From positions 186,001-250,000 of the forward strand of contig NZ_JAJQYA010000001.1 of assembly GCF_021729155.1 (NCBI RefSeq): DNA of 64,000 nt, given 5' to 3'. Position 1 is the stretch's first letter, and every line of letters starts with the position of its first letter. A program made the position numbers and the translations under genes. Origin of the DNA: Membranihabitans marinus (GTDB lineage Bacteria; Bacteroidota; Bacteroidia; Chitinophagales; Saprospiraceae). Of this stretch, positions 57,901 through 64,000 are shown in pieces. The notes beneath the pieces were generated by a model that saw nothing but the letters and a program-made list of their open reading frames with translations, had not been told where the DNA came from and did not search any database.

Positions 57901-58424
57901 TTATACCATTCGTCCTTGCGATTCCACGGTTCAGGGAGTGATTTAAGGACGGGGAAAGCTGGATCTTCATGAACCAGTAGTTTGGCTTCTTGGATTTTTG
58001 GATGACTTTTGAAATAGGCCCCTACCAATTGGCCATACCATTTCCAATCGTATTCGGTATCGGTAGCGGCGTGTATACCAACAAATCCACCGCCAGCTTG
58101 AATGTATCTTTCAAAAGCAATTTCTTGATGGGTATTTAAAATATCACCAGTTGTATTCAAAAAGATAATGGTAGAATATTCTTTTAATGACTCATCGGTA
58201 AATAGCGAAGCATCTTCCGATGTGGTTACTTCAAAACCTTTTTCTTTGCCCAATTTCACTAAGGCTTTGGCTCCATCTTCAATACTGCTATGTCTAAATC
58301 CTTCAGTTTTAGAAAACACCAATACCTTGGGATTTCCTTCTCTTTTCTTTGGTCCACAACTTACAATAAGGATGGCTATCGTAAAAAGTGATAAAATTCT
58401 GAGGTATATTAAAGCTTTTTTCAT
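54987..58424 (-). CDS. ThuA / sorbosone-dehydrogenase / PKD / cytochrome c fusion lipoprotein
   Basis: A 1145-residue lipoprotein (lipobox IVSC, Cys near 23). Domains in order: ThuA-like class I glutamine-amidotransferase fold (about 30-255, FSKTEGFRHSSIEDG, GGGFVGIHAATDTEYDW); glucose/sorbosone-dehydrogenase beta-propeller (about 265-720, PTEIAILPNNNILISERTG, GSIAFDKEGNLYVSTGDN); PKD-type sandwich (about 725-810); a monohaem cytochrome c (CASCH, about 895-985); and a C-terminal jelly-roll, CBM6-like domain (about 1000-1145). It likely oxidises a surface or periplasmic sugar and passes electrons to its own haem. The family is widespread in Bacteroidota, but few members have tested functions. 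It is monocistronic. Confidence 0.92.
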   Translation of the reverse strand: MKKALIYLRILSLFTIAILIVSCGPKKREGNPKVLVFSKTEGFRHSSIEDGAKALVKLGKEKGFEVTTSEDASLFTDESLKEYSTIIFLNTTGDILNTHQEIAFERYIQAGGGFVGIHAATDTEYDWKWYGQLVGAYFKSHPKIQEAKLLVHEDPAFPVLKSLPEPWNRKDEWYNFVQTPDHVNVLVSIDESSYEGGSNGHHPMVWYHNYDGGRSFYMEFGHTSSSFEEVEFLDLLYAGISYAIGENTELDYSIVKSDYPPDEDRFSKVILARGLAEPTEIAILPNNNILISERTGGIQYYDQSMKELKKLVDIPVYSKTDTPNVNVETGLMGIQVDPNYDTNHWIYVFYSPVGVSVDRLSRFQFKDDKWDMDSEQVILDVKTDRDICCHTGGSIAFDKEGNLYVSTGDNTTPFNQKDKVTGERYAINLNGFAPLDDRPGKEQYDGRRAPGNTNDLRGKIIRIKVEEDGSYSIPEGNLFAPDNPKARPEIYVMGNRNPYRISVDQKTGFLYWGEVGPDARADSLDTRGPRGHDEVNQARKAGNFGWPYFVGDNKPYWQYDFNIGESQLRFDPEKPVNNSRNNTGLTELPPAQPAFIWYPYNTSKEFPILGSGGRTAMAGPVYYPEFYPAETRMADYYDGKLFIYEWIRNWIKVVTMNEEGDIMRIEPFMPNTKFFSINDIEFAPDGQMYMIEYGSGWFSKNANSSLVRIEYNGGNRAPQPTLAIDRSAGQVPLTIEMKAEGSYDPDGDKISYTWKHNGQTVATTEEPQYTLKIEDAGEHNIYVEVSDIHGSQNASQHYTIVAGNTRPEVAIEIEGNQQYYFANKPLRYSVSVNDAEDGSMDSGIEMANIRVDKDYVESLDKASTTLGHQESIDPELEVLGIISGLDCASCHKKNEKSVGPAYMEISKKYVGQDKAKEHLVDKVIQGGSGVWGEVAMAAHPDLPLDKVSKIVDWILGLSASNLSKPSLPVKGSFHPSREYKFTEDGVLVISASYKDKGGENAAPLSGNQTIYLARPFLSAYDASEIKGGKQDEVDGHQLAIIEGKKASLHFKDIDLTDIRKGKISFAAINDSPAGWHFELRKGSATGEILMEKTIGVGAKSKKPLEISQNLSNTSNENAVSDLWINITDNNDKAVGLALMGIEWMP

Positions 58425-58744
58425 AATAAATATTAACGAGGTATGTGTTTTTGAAGAATAAAATTTGAAAGTAATAAATTGCCGTTAGAATCAGTAATAT
58501 TATTTTAAAATTACTTTTATAAACCGCTAGCTTACTGTTTTGTTAGGTTAAAATTTAAAATTGCGTTTTTAATTTGGTGTAAATTCACCTACATTTATTC
58601 ATTAGTTTTGAATATTTAATTCATCTAATAAATTACGGTTTTAGATCTTACATAGTCATGTATTACCTGTTGAAATCCAATATTGTTGTTCTTCGTTATT
58701 TAATGATAAAATAATTTTCCTAGGAAAGAATTCTTTATGTTTAT
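58425..58744. other. Intergenic, nothing recognised
   Basis: A 320-bp AT-rich divergent region between the ThuA fusion gene and the sulfatase-like phosphotransferase gene. I cannot mark a promoter with confidence. Confidence 0.45.
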
Positions 58745-60637
58745 ATGATAGAGTCGATTAAACAAAAATTGTTTGGGTTTTTAAGCTACATTTTAATGTG
58801 GCTGTTATATTTTGTATTGGCAAGGGGACTTTTTATGTTGTTTCACCTTTCCCAGACTATACAATTAGATCTTCAAACAATAGCAGGTAGTTTTTTTTAT
58901 GGGTTGATTTTGGATATTTCTTTTGCGGCTTATTTATCGGTATTGCCCTTTCTATTTTACATTGTTTCGTTTTATATTTTTAAAACATGGATAAATAAAG
59001 GGATAAAAATATATACCACTTTTTTTGTGATTATATTGTCGGCATTGATGATCGTGGATATGGGATTATACGAGGCATGGGGAATCCGACTCGATTCCAC
59101 ACCGATTAATTATCTAAACACACCCAAGGAAATGTTGGCCTCAATTAATTATACTCAATTAGTTTGGGCCATTTTATTCTATTTAGCCGTAGTATGGATA
59201 ATATTAAAACTGTTTAATCGATTGGGATACCAAATGATGAAACCAGTTTTAAAACCGCAGTTAGGAGAATTGTCCTTATATTTATTCTTATGGGTGGCTT
59301 TAATTCTACCGATAAGAGGTGGTTTTCAGACCATTCCTGTAAATCAGAGTAATGTATATTTTTCAAATCATATGTATGCCAATCATGCTGCGATAAACTT
59401 TGCATGGAATTTTACCCATTCTTTCATCGACCGCACCTATGATACGAGTAATCCATTTAATGATATGGAAATGCAGTTGGCCAATGAAAAGTGGCAATCT
59501 TATATTGCTGATTTGCGAGCTCCATTATCCAATGAGGAGAAAGGAGAATGGTTGAATTTGACCAAGCCCAATGTATTGTTGATTATATGGGAGGGATTGA
59601 CGGCAAAGGCTGTAAGACCATTAGGGGGATTAGCTACGGTGACTGAAAATTTAAATCGATATGCTGCTGAAGGTTTGCTATTTACCAATTTTTATGCCAA
59701 TGGAGATCGCACTGACAAAGGTTTGATTAGTTTGTTGAGTGGATATTATCCTCAGACTCAAAAATCTATTATCAAGGTGCCCAATAAGTCTAAATCCTTG
59801 CCCATGTTGCCCTTAGAAATGAATGCTTTGGGGTACGACACCAAGTTTTATTATGGAGGCAATACCAATTTTGGCAACATGAATACCTACCTTAAGTCAG
59901 CAGGTATTTCAGAAGTGATTGGTGGGAACCAATTTCAAAGAAAAAATTGGAATTCAAAGTGGGGGGCTCACGATCATATTTTATTTAATAGGGTATTGAA
60001 AGATATGGGAGAATATCGATTCTCAAAACCATTTTTCAATATTGTATTGACTTTGACCAGTCATGAGCCATATGAGTTTCCCGGTCCACAAAAGTTTGGC
60101 ATGGATACCAAAGAAAATAAGTATCTCAGTTCTTTGGCTTACACAGATCAAGCCTTAGCTGATTTTCTCGATGAAGCTAGAAAACAACCTTGGTGGGAAA
60201 ATACCTTAGTCATAATCACTGCTGACCACGGTAATCCATTGCCTAAACATCCCGACCCTTACAATTCTCCGGCCAAATACCATATTCCTATGATATGGAC
60301 TGGAGGAGCGGTAAAAAATCCTGGACGAATCGTCGAAAATATCGGCTCACAAATAGATTTGAGTTATTCTTTATTGGATTTACTTGGTGGTCAGACTAGT
60401 GAGTTTGTATGGAGTCAGAATATTTTGCATGAAGCTGATCGTCACTATGCCCAATATATATACAATAATGGCTTCGGTATATTAGACAAGAAAAATGCGG
60501 TATTATTCGATTACAATATCAATAGTTCCATATCCAAACAAGGTCGTAGAGCTGATGAACTGGAAGAATTAGGTAAGGCTATTACTCAGACAGCCTATCA
60601 AGATTATTTGGATAGAGGAAAGATCACCATGGAGTGA
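58745..60637 (+). CDS. LTA-synthase-like sulfatase-fold membrane enzyme
   Basis: Inner-membrane protein of 630 residues with about five N-terminal helices (residues 10-205), then a periplasmic alkaline-phosphatase-superfamily domain from about 275. The domain shows PNVLLIIWEGLTAKAV (metal-binding Glu), NGDRTDKGLISLLSGYYP (the Thr is the likely nucleophile), LTLTSHEPYEFPG and ITADHGNPLP. This architecture is shared with lipoteichoic-acid synthase and phosphoglycerol transferases. Bacteroidota lack LTA, so the likely role is moving a phospho-group such as phosphoethanolamine or phosphoglycerol to a surface glycan. It stands alone. Confidence 0.9.
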   Translation: MIESIKQKLFGFLSYILMWLLYFVLARGLFMLFHLSQTIQLDLQTIAGSFFYGLILDISFAAYLSVLPFLFYIVSFYIFKTWINKGIKIYTTFFVIILSALMIVDMGLYEAWGIRLDSTPINYLNTPKEMLASINYTQLVWAILFYLAVVWIILKLFNRLGYQMMKPVLKPQLGELSLYLFLWVALILPIRGGFQTIPVNQSNVYFSNHMYANHAAINFAWNFTHSFIDRTYDTSNPFNDMEMQLANEKWQSYIADLRAPLSNEEKGEWLNLTKPNVLLIIWEGLTAKAVRPLGGLATVTENLNRYAAEGLLFTNFYANGDRTDKGLISLLSGYYPQTQKSIIKVPNKSKSLPMLPLEMNALGYDTKFYYGGNTNFGNMNTYLKSAGISEVIGGNQFQRKNWNSKWGAHDHILFNRVLKDMGEYRFSKPFFNIVLTLTSHEPYEFPGPQKFGMDTKENKYLSSLAYTDQALADFLDEARKQPWWENTLVIITADHGNPLPKHPDPYNSPAKYHIPMIWTGGAVKNPGRIVENIGSQIDLSYSLLDLLGGQTSEFVWSQNILHEADRHYAQYIYNNGFGILDKKNAVLFDYNINSSISKQGRRADELEELGKAITQTAYQDYLDRGKITME

Positions 60638-60692
60638 TAAATTTATTTGATATTAAAAGAATAGTGGTATAGTGTAGAAAAAATCGAATGGT

Positions 60693-61181
60693 CTAGCATT
60701 TCCCAACCCCGACGAGTTGAATAACATCTCGGTATTCTCCCCCATCGACCTTCATAGATCCTTTGTATTCTATCCATCCACCGGGTAACTTGTGTTCTTC
60801 TTTGATTTCCAATTCTATTCTGATATTATGCCCCTTAAACTTTAAAAGACGGTGATAGGCGGCTACTTGACGGTTGTAGATGATATCTAACTTAATCTCT
60901 TTGCCTTCAGACATGATGATGCCGTAGTCATTCATATCGGTTTTGAAGATACATAACTTATCCTTCATTCTGATTTCGTCGAGGGAAAAGTATCCACCAC
61001 ATTTTTTGGCGTATTCGGTATGAAATTCCTCGAGTTCTTCCAGTCCCGATTCTTCCATTTTAGTCTCCTTTAATTTAAGCTTCGCCTGTTCGGATAATGC
61101 ATTTACTTGAGTTTTCTCATTGTTACAGCTTCCCAACAAAAAAAGGCTAAATATAAATAGTAAAGCGGATAAGTGTTTCAT
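60693..61181 (-). CDS. Hypothetical lipoprotein
   Basis: A 162-residue protein with a clear lipoprotein signal (SLFLLGSC, Cys about 19). A helical linker (ALSEQAKLKLKETKMEESG) is followed by a mixed segment (FHTEYAKKCGGYFSLDEIRM, VDGGEYRDVIQLVGVGKC). I recognise no family. Three further cysteines could form a disulfide. It converges with the LTA-like gene and precedes the PiT-like gene on the same strand with a 111-bp gap. Confidence 0.8.
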   Translation of the reverse strand: MKHLSALLFIFSLFLLGSCNNEKTQVNALSEQAKLKLKETKMEESGLEELEEFHTEYAKKCGGYFSLDEIRMKDKLCIFKTDMNDYGIIMSEGKEIKLDIIYNRQVAAYHRLLKFKGHNIRIELEIKEEHKLPGGWIEYKGSMKVDGGEYRDVIQLVGVGKC

Positions 61182-61292
61182 AGATAAATCGTTTCCCTAG
61201 TCACTAATAATGATGACAACAGCAGTACAATAACTATGCCTTAATATATTTTAGTATATATCAGCATTAGCAATATGAAATTGAGATCTTAT

Positions 61293-62282
61293 TTATCGAG
61301 TAATCAAACCAATTAAAGGCAAGTTTATTTGACCGTCGGCCATCCATCGAATAAGAAAGACTAAGGCAATCGATACGACTAATCCCAAGGTAACCTTAGC
61401 CAAATCTGCACCTACATTTTTCCATGTCGCTCCCGATAGGTTATTTAATCGTACTCTAATGGCCAATTCTCTACCGGCCAATAATCCAATAAATACCCAA
61501 GTTGTACTCATCGGTAAATTATTTAATTCCTTAAAGTAGAGTAATACTAGGGCATAGATAAAATCAACAATGGTAGCTGATCGAATGTCTGCGGTATTGG
61601 TTTTAGATTTGACAATTTTTTGAATGGCTCCACCTTTACTGTAGAAGATGTAGGCCAACATAGAAAGTATAATTGTGAGGGATAATAACAGTTCGTTGAA
61701 GCTAATTTTACGCGGTAGATATGCGTATATATTGGCAAAATCCTGAATGAGCCATTGAGACCAAAGAAATCCTGTGGCTACCCATTGAAGGATGGTCCAA
61801 GTTTTTTTAGATTTATTGGTAATGCCGTTGGAAAGAAATTTTTTCTCTACCCAATTTGTGATAATTAAGTACACAATAAAAGCTCCCGCAAATGCTACAA
61901 TGTAACCCAGCAAGGATTTGAACATCATGTCATTGAGGTTTTTCGGGCTAAAGAAAGTCAATACCATAAAGGAAGTACTCACCGGAATGCCGACTCTTGT
62001 AATAAACATCAATACTAATGGGGGTAGAATATAGTACCATGCCATAGGTTCAGGCATGGGGTATTTCGATAATCTTGCATATGAAACATCTCCATTGTTA
62101 ATGTACCAGCCATAAATCAGGGTGCCAGTTAGGATGATCCCGGCAAATGCCCAAAGAACATACCACTTTTTTTTACCATTTGAATTGATAAAGGTACCCA
62201 GAGTTTGAATTGAATCATTTCCGACTACTGCGTAAGAGGCTAAAATAAAACCTACCCACATCACAATTTCTGGATTTAACAT
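61293..62282 (-). CDS. PiT-like membrane transporter, function uncertain
   Basis: A 329-residue polytopic membrane protein with about 9-10 helices. Two half-signatures look like inorganic phosphate transporters of the PiT family: VGNDSIQTLGTFINSN near the N-terminus (PiT has GANDxANAxGT) and LPMSTTWVFIGLLAGRE near residue 257, with a third PVSTSFMVL. It is shorter than most PiT proteins and the Gly-Ala-Asn-Asp box is changed, so it is a divergent relative. Substrate is unknown. It is followed on the same strand by no close gene, and the thioredoxin-like gene lies 71 bp upstream. Confidence 0.75.
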   Translation of the reverse strand: MLNPEIVMWVGFILASYAVVGNDSIQTLGTFINSNGKKKWYVLWAFAGIILTGTLIYGWYINNGDVSYARLSKYPMPEPMAWYYILPPLVLMFITRVGIPVSTSFMVLTFFSPKNLNDMMFKSLLGYIVAFAGAFIVYLIITNWVEKKFLSNGITNKSKKTWTILQWVATGFLWSQWLIQDFANIYAYLPRKISFNELLLSLTIILSMLAYIFYSKGGAIQKIVKSKTNTADIRSATIVDFIYALVLLYFKELNNLPMSTTWVFIGLLAGRELAIRVRLNNLSGATWKNVGADLAKVTLGLVVSIALVFLIRWMADGQINLPLIGLITR

Positions 62283-62353
62283 ACAAGCGTTTTATGAATG
62301 GCAAAATTACGAAAAAGCCAAGGTCTCTTTCTACGTCCAATGTTAACTTAAGT

Positions 62354-62911
62354 TTAAGTTTTCCACTTGATGTTGCATCCACCGCTAGGAACCTGTCTCT
62401 CATTGACTTTTTCTCCATTCAAAATAGCGTCTAAAGCTTGTTTAAAATCTCTACCAGTAACTGGAATATCCTTTTTAGGTCTTGAATCGTCGTATTGACC
62501 GCGATATGATAATTTGAGATCCTTATCGAAAATATAAAAGTCTGGAGTACAGGCCGCATCGTATGCTTTAGCTACAGACTGATCTTCATCATAGAGGTAA
62601 GGAAATGGAAACTGAAGAACTCGCGCTATTAGATTCATATTGTCTGGACCATCATCTGGATATTTTTCTGCATCGTTAGAAGAAATTGCTATAAAGGAAA
62701 CCCCTTGATCGATGTAGGCATTAGCCGTATCAACGATATCGCGAAACAAATGAATCACATAGGGACAATGATTACACAAAAAAATAATAACGGTTGCTCG
62801 ATCTGAGGCCAAATCAGACAGTGATTTTTTTTGTCCATCAGTGACATCGAGCAATGTGAAATCTGGCGCCTTGGTCTGTAAAGGCATCATGTTGGATAGC
62901 GTATATGACAT
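62354..62911 (-). CDS. Thioredoxin-family (AhpC/TSA-like) protein
   Basis: A 185-residue thioredoxin-fold protein. The redox site is CNHCPYV in IIFLCNHCPYVIHLFRD. FYIFDKDLKLSYRGQYDD and VTGRDFKQALDAIL match the redoxin/AhpC-TSA type used for thiol oxidation or peroxide reduction. No signal peptide is evident, so it is probably cytoplasmic. The C-terminus ends in RQVPSGGCNIKWK, a tail seen in this subgroup. Confidence 0.9.
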   Translation of the reverse strand: MSYTLSNMMPLQTKAPDFTLLDVTDGQKKSLSDLASDRATVIIFLCNHCPYVIHLFRDIVDTANAYIDQGVSFIAISSNDAEKYPDDGPDNMNLIARVLQFPFPYLYDEDQSVAKAYDAACTPDFYIFDKDLKLSYRGQYDDSRPKKDIPVTGRDFKQALDAILNGEKVNERQVPSGGCNIKWKT

Positions 62912-62982
62912 TTATGTGAATTTATATGTATAATGTTTGTTGTAGCAAATTGTTTAGTGGTTTATTCTAAGTTTAAATTATA

Positions 62983-63816
62983 TTATTTTAATAGTTTAGG
63001 GTGAATGCCAAGGATGTATTTTTGCACTACTGATATTTCCGCAGCAGTTTCTGAACCTAGAAATCCACTGATGTCACTATCTGTCATTGTATTTAGTGCA
63101 GCCTGGGTTAAAGGTTTGGATACCGGATAAAAACTCCAATGCCATTTTTCTTCTTGGTAACCATTGATCCTCTCATTGTCAAAAGGCGTATAAGGCTGTA
63201 AAAACCCGTATTCAGGCCCATGAATATTGAGCCAATCGTAAAGTTTCTTTCCTTCTCCGCTGGCAAAGTAATCATTGTTAAAGCTATTAAAATCAATGTC
63301 AGTACCCCAATGATGTCTGGACGTACCAGGCATGGAACTATAGCGCAATATCTTGAGAGCCCGTTGGACGGGGTCAGGGGTTGACTTATTTAGTCTTTCT
63401 CCATTATTTACAGGCGTTTGTCCTGTCCATTTGCGTTCCCAAATTCCCTTTTGATATTCAAAATTTCTGGTGGCCGATCGGATCTGCAATTTTATCCCTT
63501 CCTTTAAGGCTGCAGCATACATTTTTTGAAATGCCTCATAAGTATCCTTTCTAATCCACATACCTTTTCTATCGGCATAGGAAATATCTATTTCTATAAA
63601 ATTGCTATCTAATGCGGGATTAAAATGTCCCATAATATACGATATACTGGTATCGATGGGGCGTAGATTTGTTTTGTATTTTACGGTATCTTGATTGGTT
63701 GCCGTGGTCAAGTCCATAGATTCGGCAGCACTTATAGATTGATTACTAGAAAAATCACAGCTGCTGCTATACAGACAGGCCATACTTAGGATGAGGATGC
63801 CAAATTTAATCTTCAT
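62983..63816 (-). CDS. M15-family D-Ala-D-Ala carboxypeptidase-like lipoprotein
   Basis: Zinc peptidase of the VanY/DacB-like M15 group (277 residues). The N-terminus is a lipoprotein signal with Cys in YSSSCDFSS. The catalytic motif TSRHHWGTDIDF supplies His and Asp, and EKWHWSFYPVS supplies the second His. IQIRSATRNFEYQKGIWERK corresponds to the substrate strand. Probably trims peptidoglycan stem peptides in the periplasm. It starts 8 bp after the stop of the gene truncated by the window end, so they may be cotranscribed. Confidence 0.9.
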   Translation of the reverse strand: MKIKFGILILSMACLYSSSCDFSSNQSISAAESMDLTTATNQDTVKYKTNLRPIDTSISYIMGHFNPALDSNFIEIDISYADRKGMWIRKDTYEAFQKMYAAALKEGIKLQIRSATRNFEYQKGIWERKWTGQTPVNNGERLNKSTPDPVQRALKILRYSSMPGTSRHHWGTDIDFNSFNNDYFASGEGKKLYDWLNIHGPEYGFLQPYTPFDNERINGYQEEKWHWSFYPVSKPLTQAALNTMTDSDISGFLGSETAAEISVVQKYILGIHPKLLK

Positions 63817-63824
63817 ATGGTATT

Positions 63825-64000
63825 CTAAAGCTTTGCGTCATTGTAATAGAACAATTGATTCTGTTTTATGATGTCTACTAATTTAGGAGATACATATCTT
63901 TCCCAACCCGGTTCGGCATTTTTTATCATTGTAAATACTCCATGAGGTATAATACTCAATATCTCTCTATTATAATTTTCTACCTGTACCAATAATTGTT
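63825..64000 (-). CDS. 3' part of an unidentified gene, cut by window end
   Basis: An open minus-strand frame of 58 codons runs off the right edge and ends in TAG at 63825-63827. The visible C-terminus contains LSIIPHGVFTMIKNAEP and GWERYVSPKLVDIIKQN. This looks like real coding sequence, but I cannot name the family. It lies 8 bp upstream of the M15 peptidase start, suggesting an operon. Confidence 0.65.
   Translation of the reverse strand, partial: QLLVQVENYNREILSIIPHGVFTMIKNAEPGWERYVSPKLVDIIKQNQLFYYNDAKL

Overview
The window looks like an AT-rich chromosomal segment of a free-living, probably marine, polysaccharide-degrading Bacteroidota. The evidence is a SusC/SusD pair with an ECF sigma factor and FecR, further TonB-dependent receptors, two proteins with type IX secretion (Por) C-terminal domains, Bacteroidota-style -7 motifs (TAnnTTTG) and many lipoprotein or Tat-type signal peptides. 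I cannot fix the genus. I saw no phage, insertion sequence, CRISPR array, tRNA or rRNA.

Layout. 1-13.7 kb is mostly housekeeping: mscL, an AlkD-like DNA glycosylase, a small K+ channel, a secreted SGNH-like protein, thrS, an outer-membrane receptor-like barrel, a peptidase-U32/ferredoxin/MtaB operon for RNA modification, and an ABC-F ATPase. 13.8-16.1 kb holds an aminotransferase, a DUF3467 protein and a PspC protein. 16.5-23.3 kb is a divergent sugar-oxidation locus. The leftward operon encodes a HUMPS-family decarboxylase/synthase, a zinc-type dehydrogenase, an SDR and a TIM-barrel epimerase. The rightward operon encodes a GMC oxidoreductase and its Tat-exported partner. 23.3-31.9 kb is a FecI/FecR-SusC/SusD locus ending in a Tat-exported DapA-family aldolase. 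32-36 kb has an unusual multi-barrel/coiled-coil outer-membrane protein and an exported TIM-barrel epimerase, followed by a dense cluster of different perfect hairpins. 36.9-44.7 kb is a receptor, an esterase-like T9SS protein and two sulfatases.

45.4-46.9 kb is the strongest anomaly: a noncoding array in which a 28-bp, three-half-site dyad occurs eight times at a nearly constant 199-201 bp period, with the dyad better conserved than the DNA between. 47-49.3 kb encodes a Rieske-glutamate-synthase-like fusion with a YjeF_N protein. 49.6-51.5 kb is a DUF1080 + Gfo/Idh operon behind a perfect 18-bp LacI-type operator. The rest holds a BCCT transporter, icd, a 1145-residue ThuA/sorbosone-dehydrogenase/PKD/cytochrome c fusion, an LTA-synthase-like enzyme, a PiT-like membrane protein, a thioredoxin-like protein, an M15 peptidase and one truncated gene at the right edge.

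Working picture. Several genes (GMC pair, DUF1080, two Gfo/Idh-ThuA type proteins, TIM-barrel epimerases, sorbosone-dehydrogenase propeller) fit cell-envelope oxidation of sugars or glycosides, as in 3-keto-glycoside pathways, next to TonB import and desulfation. That link is inference from families and layout. No glycoside hydrolase of a classical family was seen.
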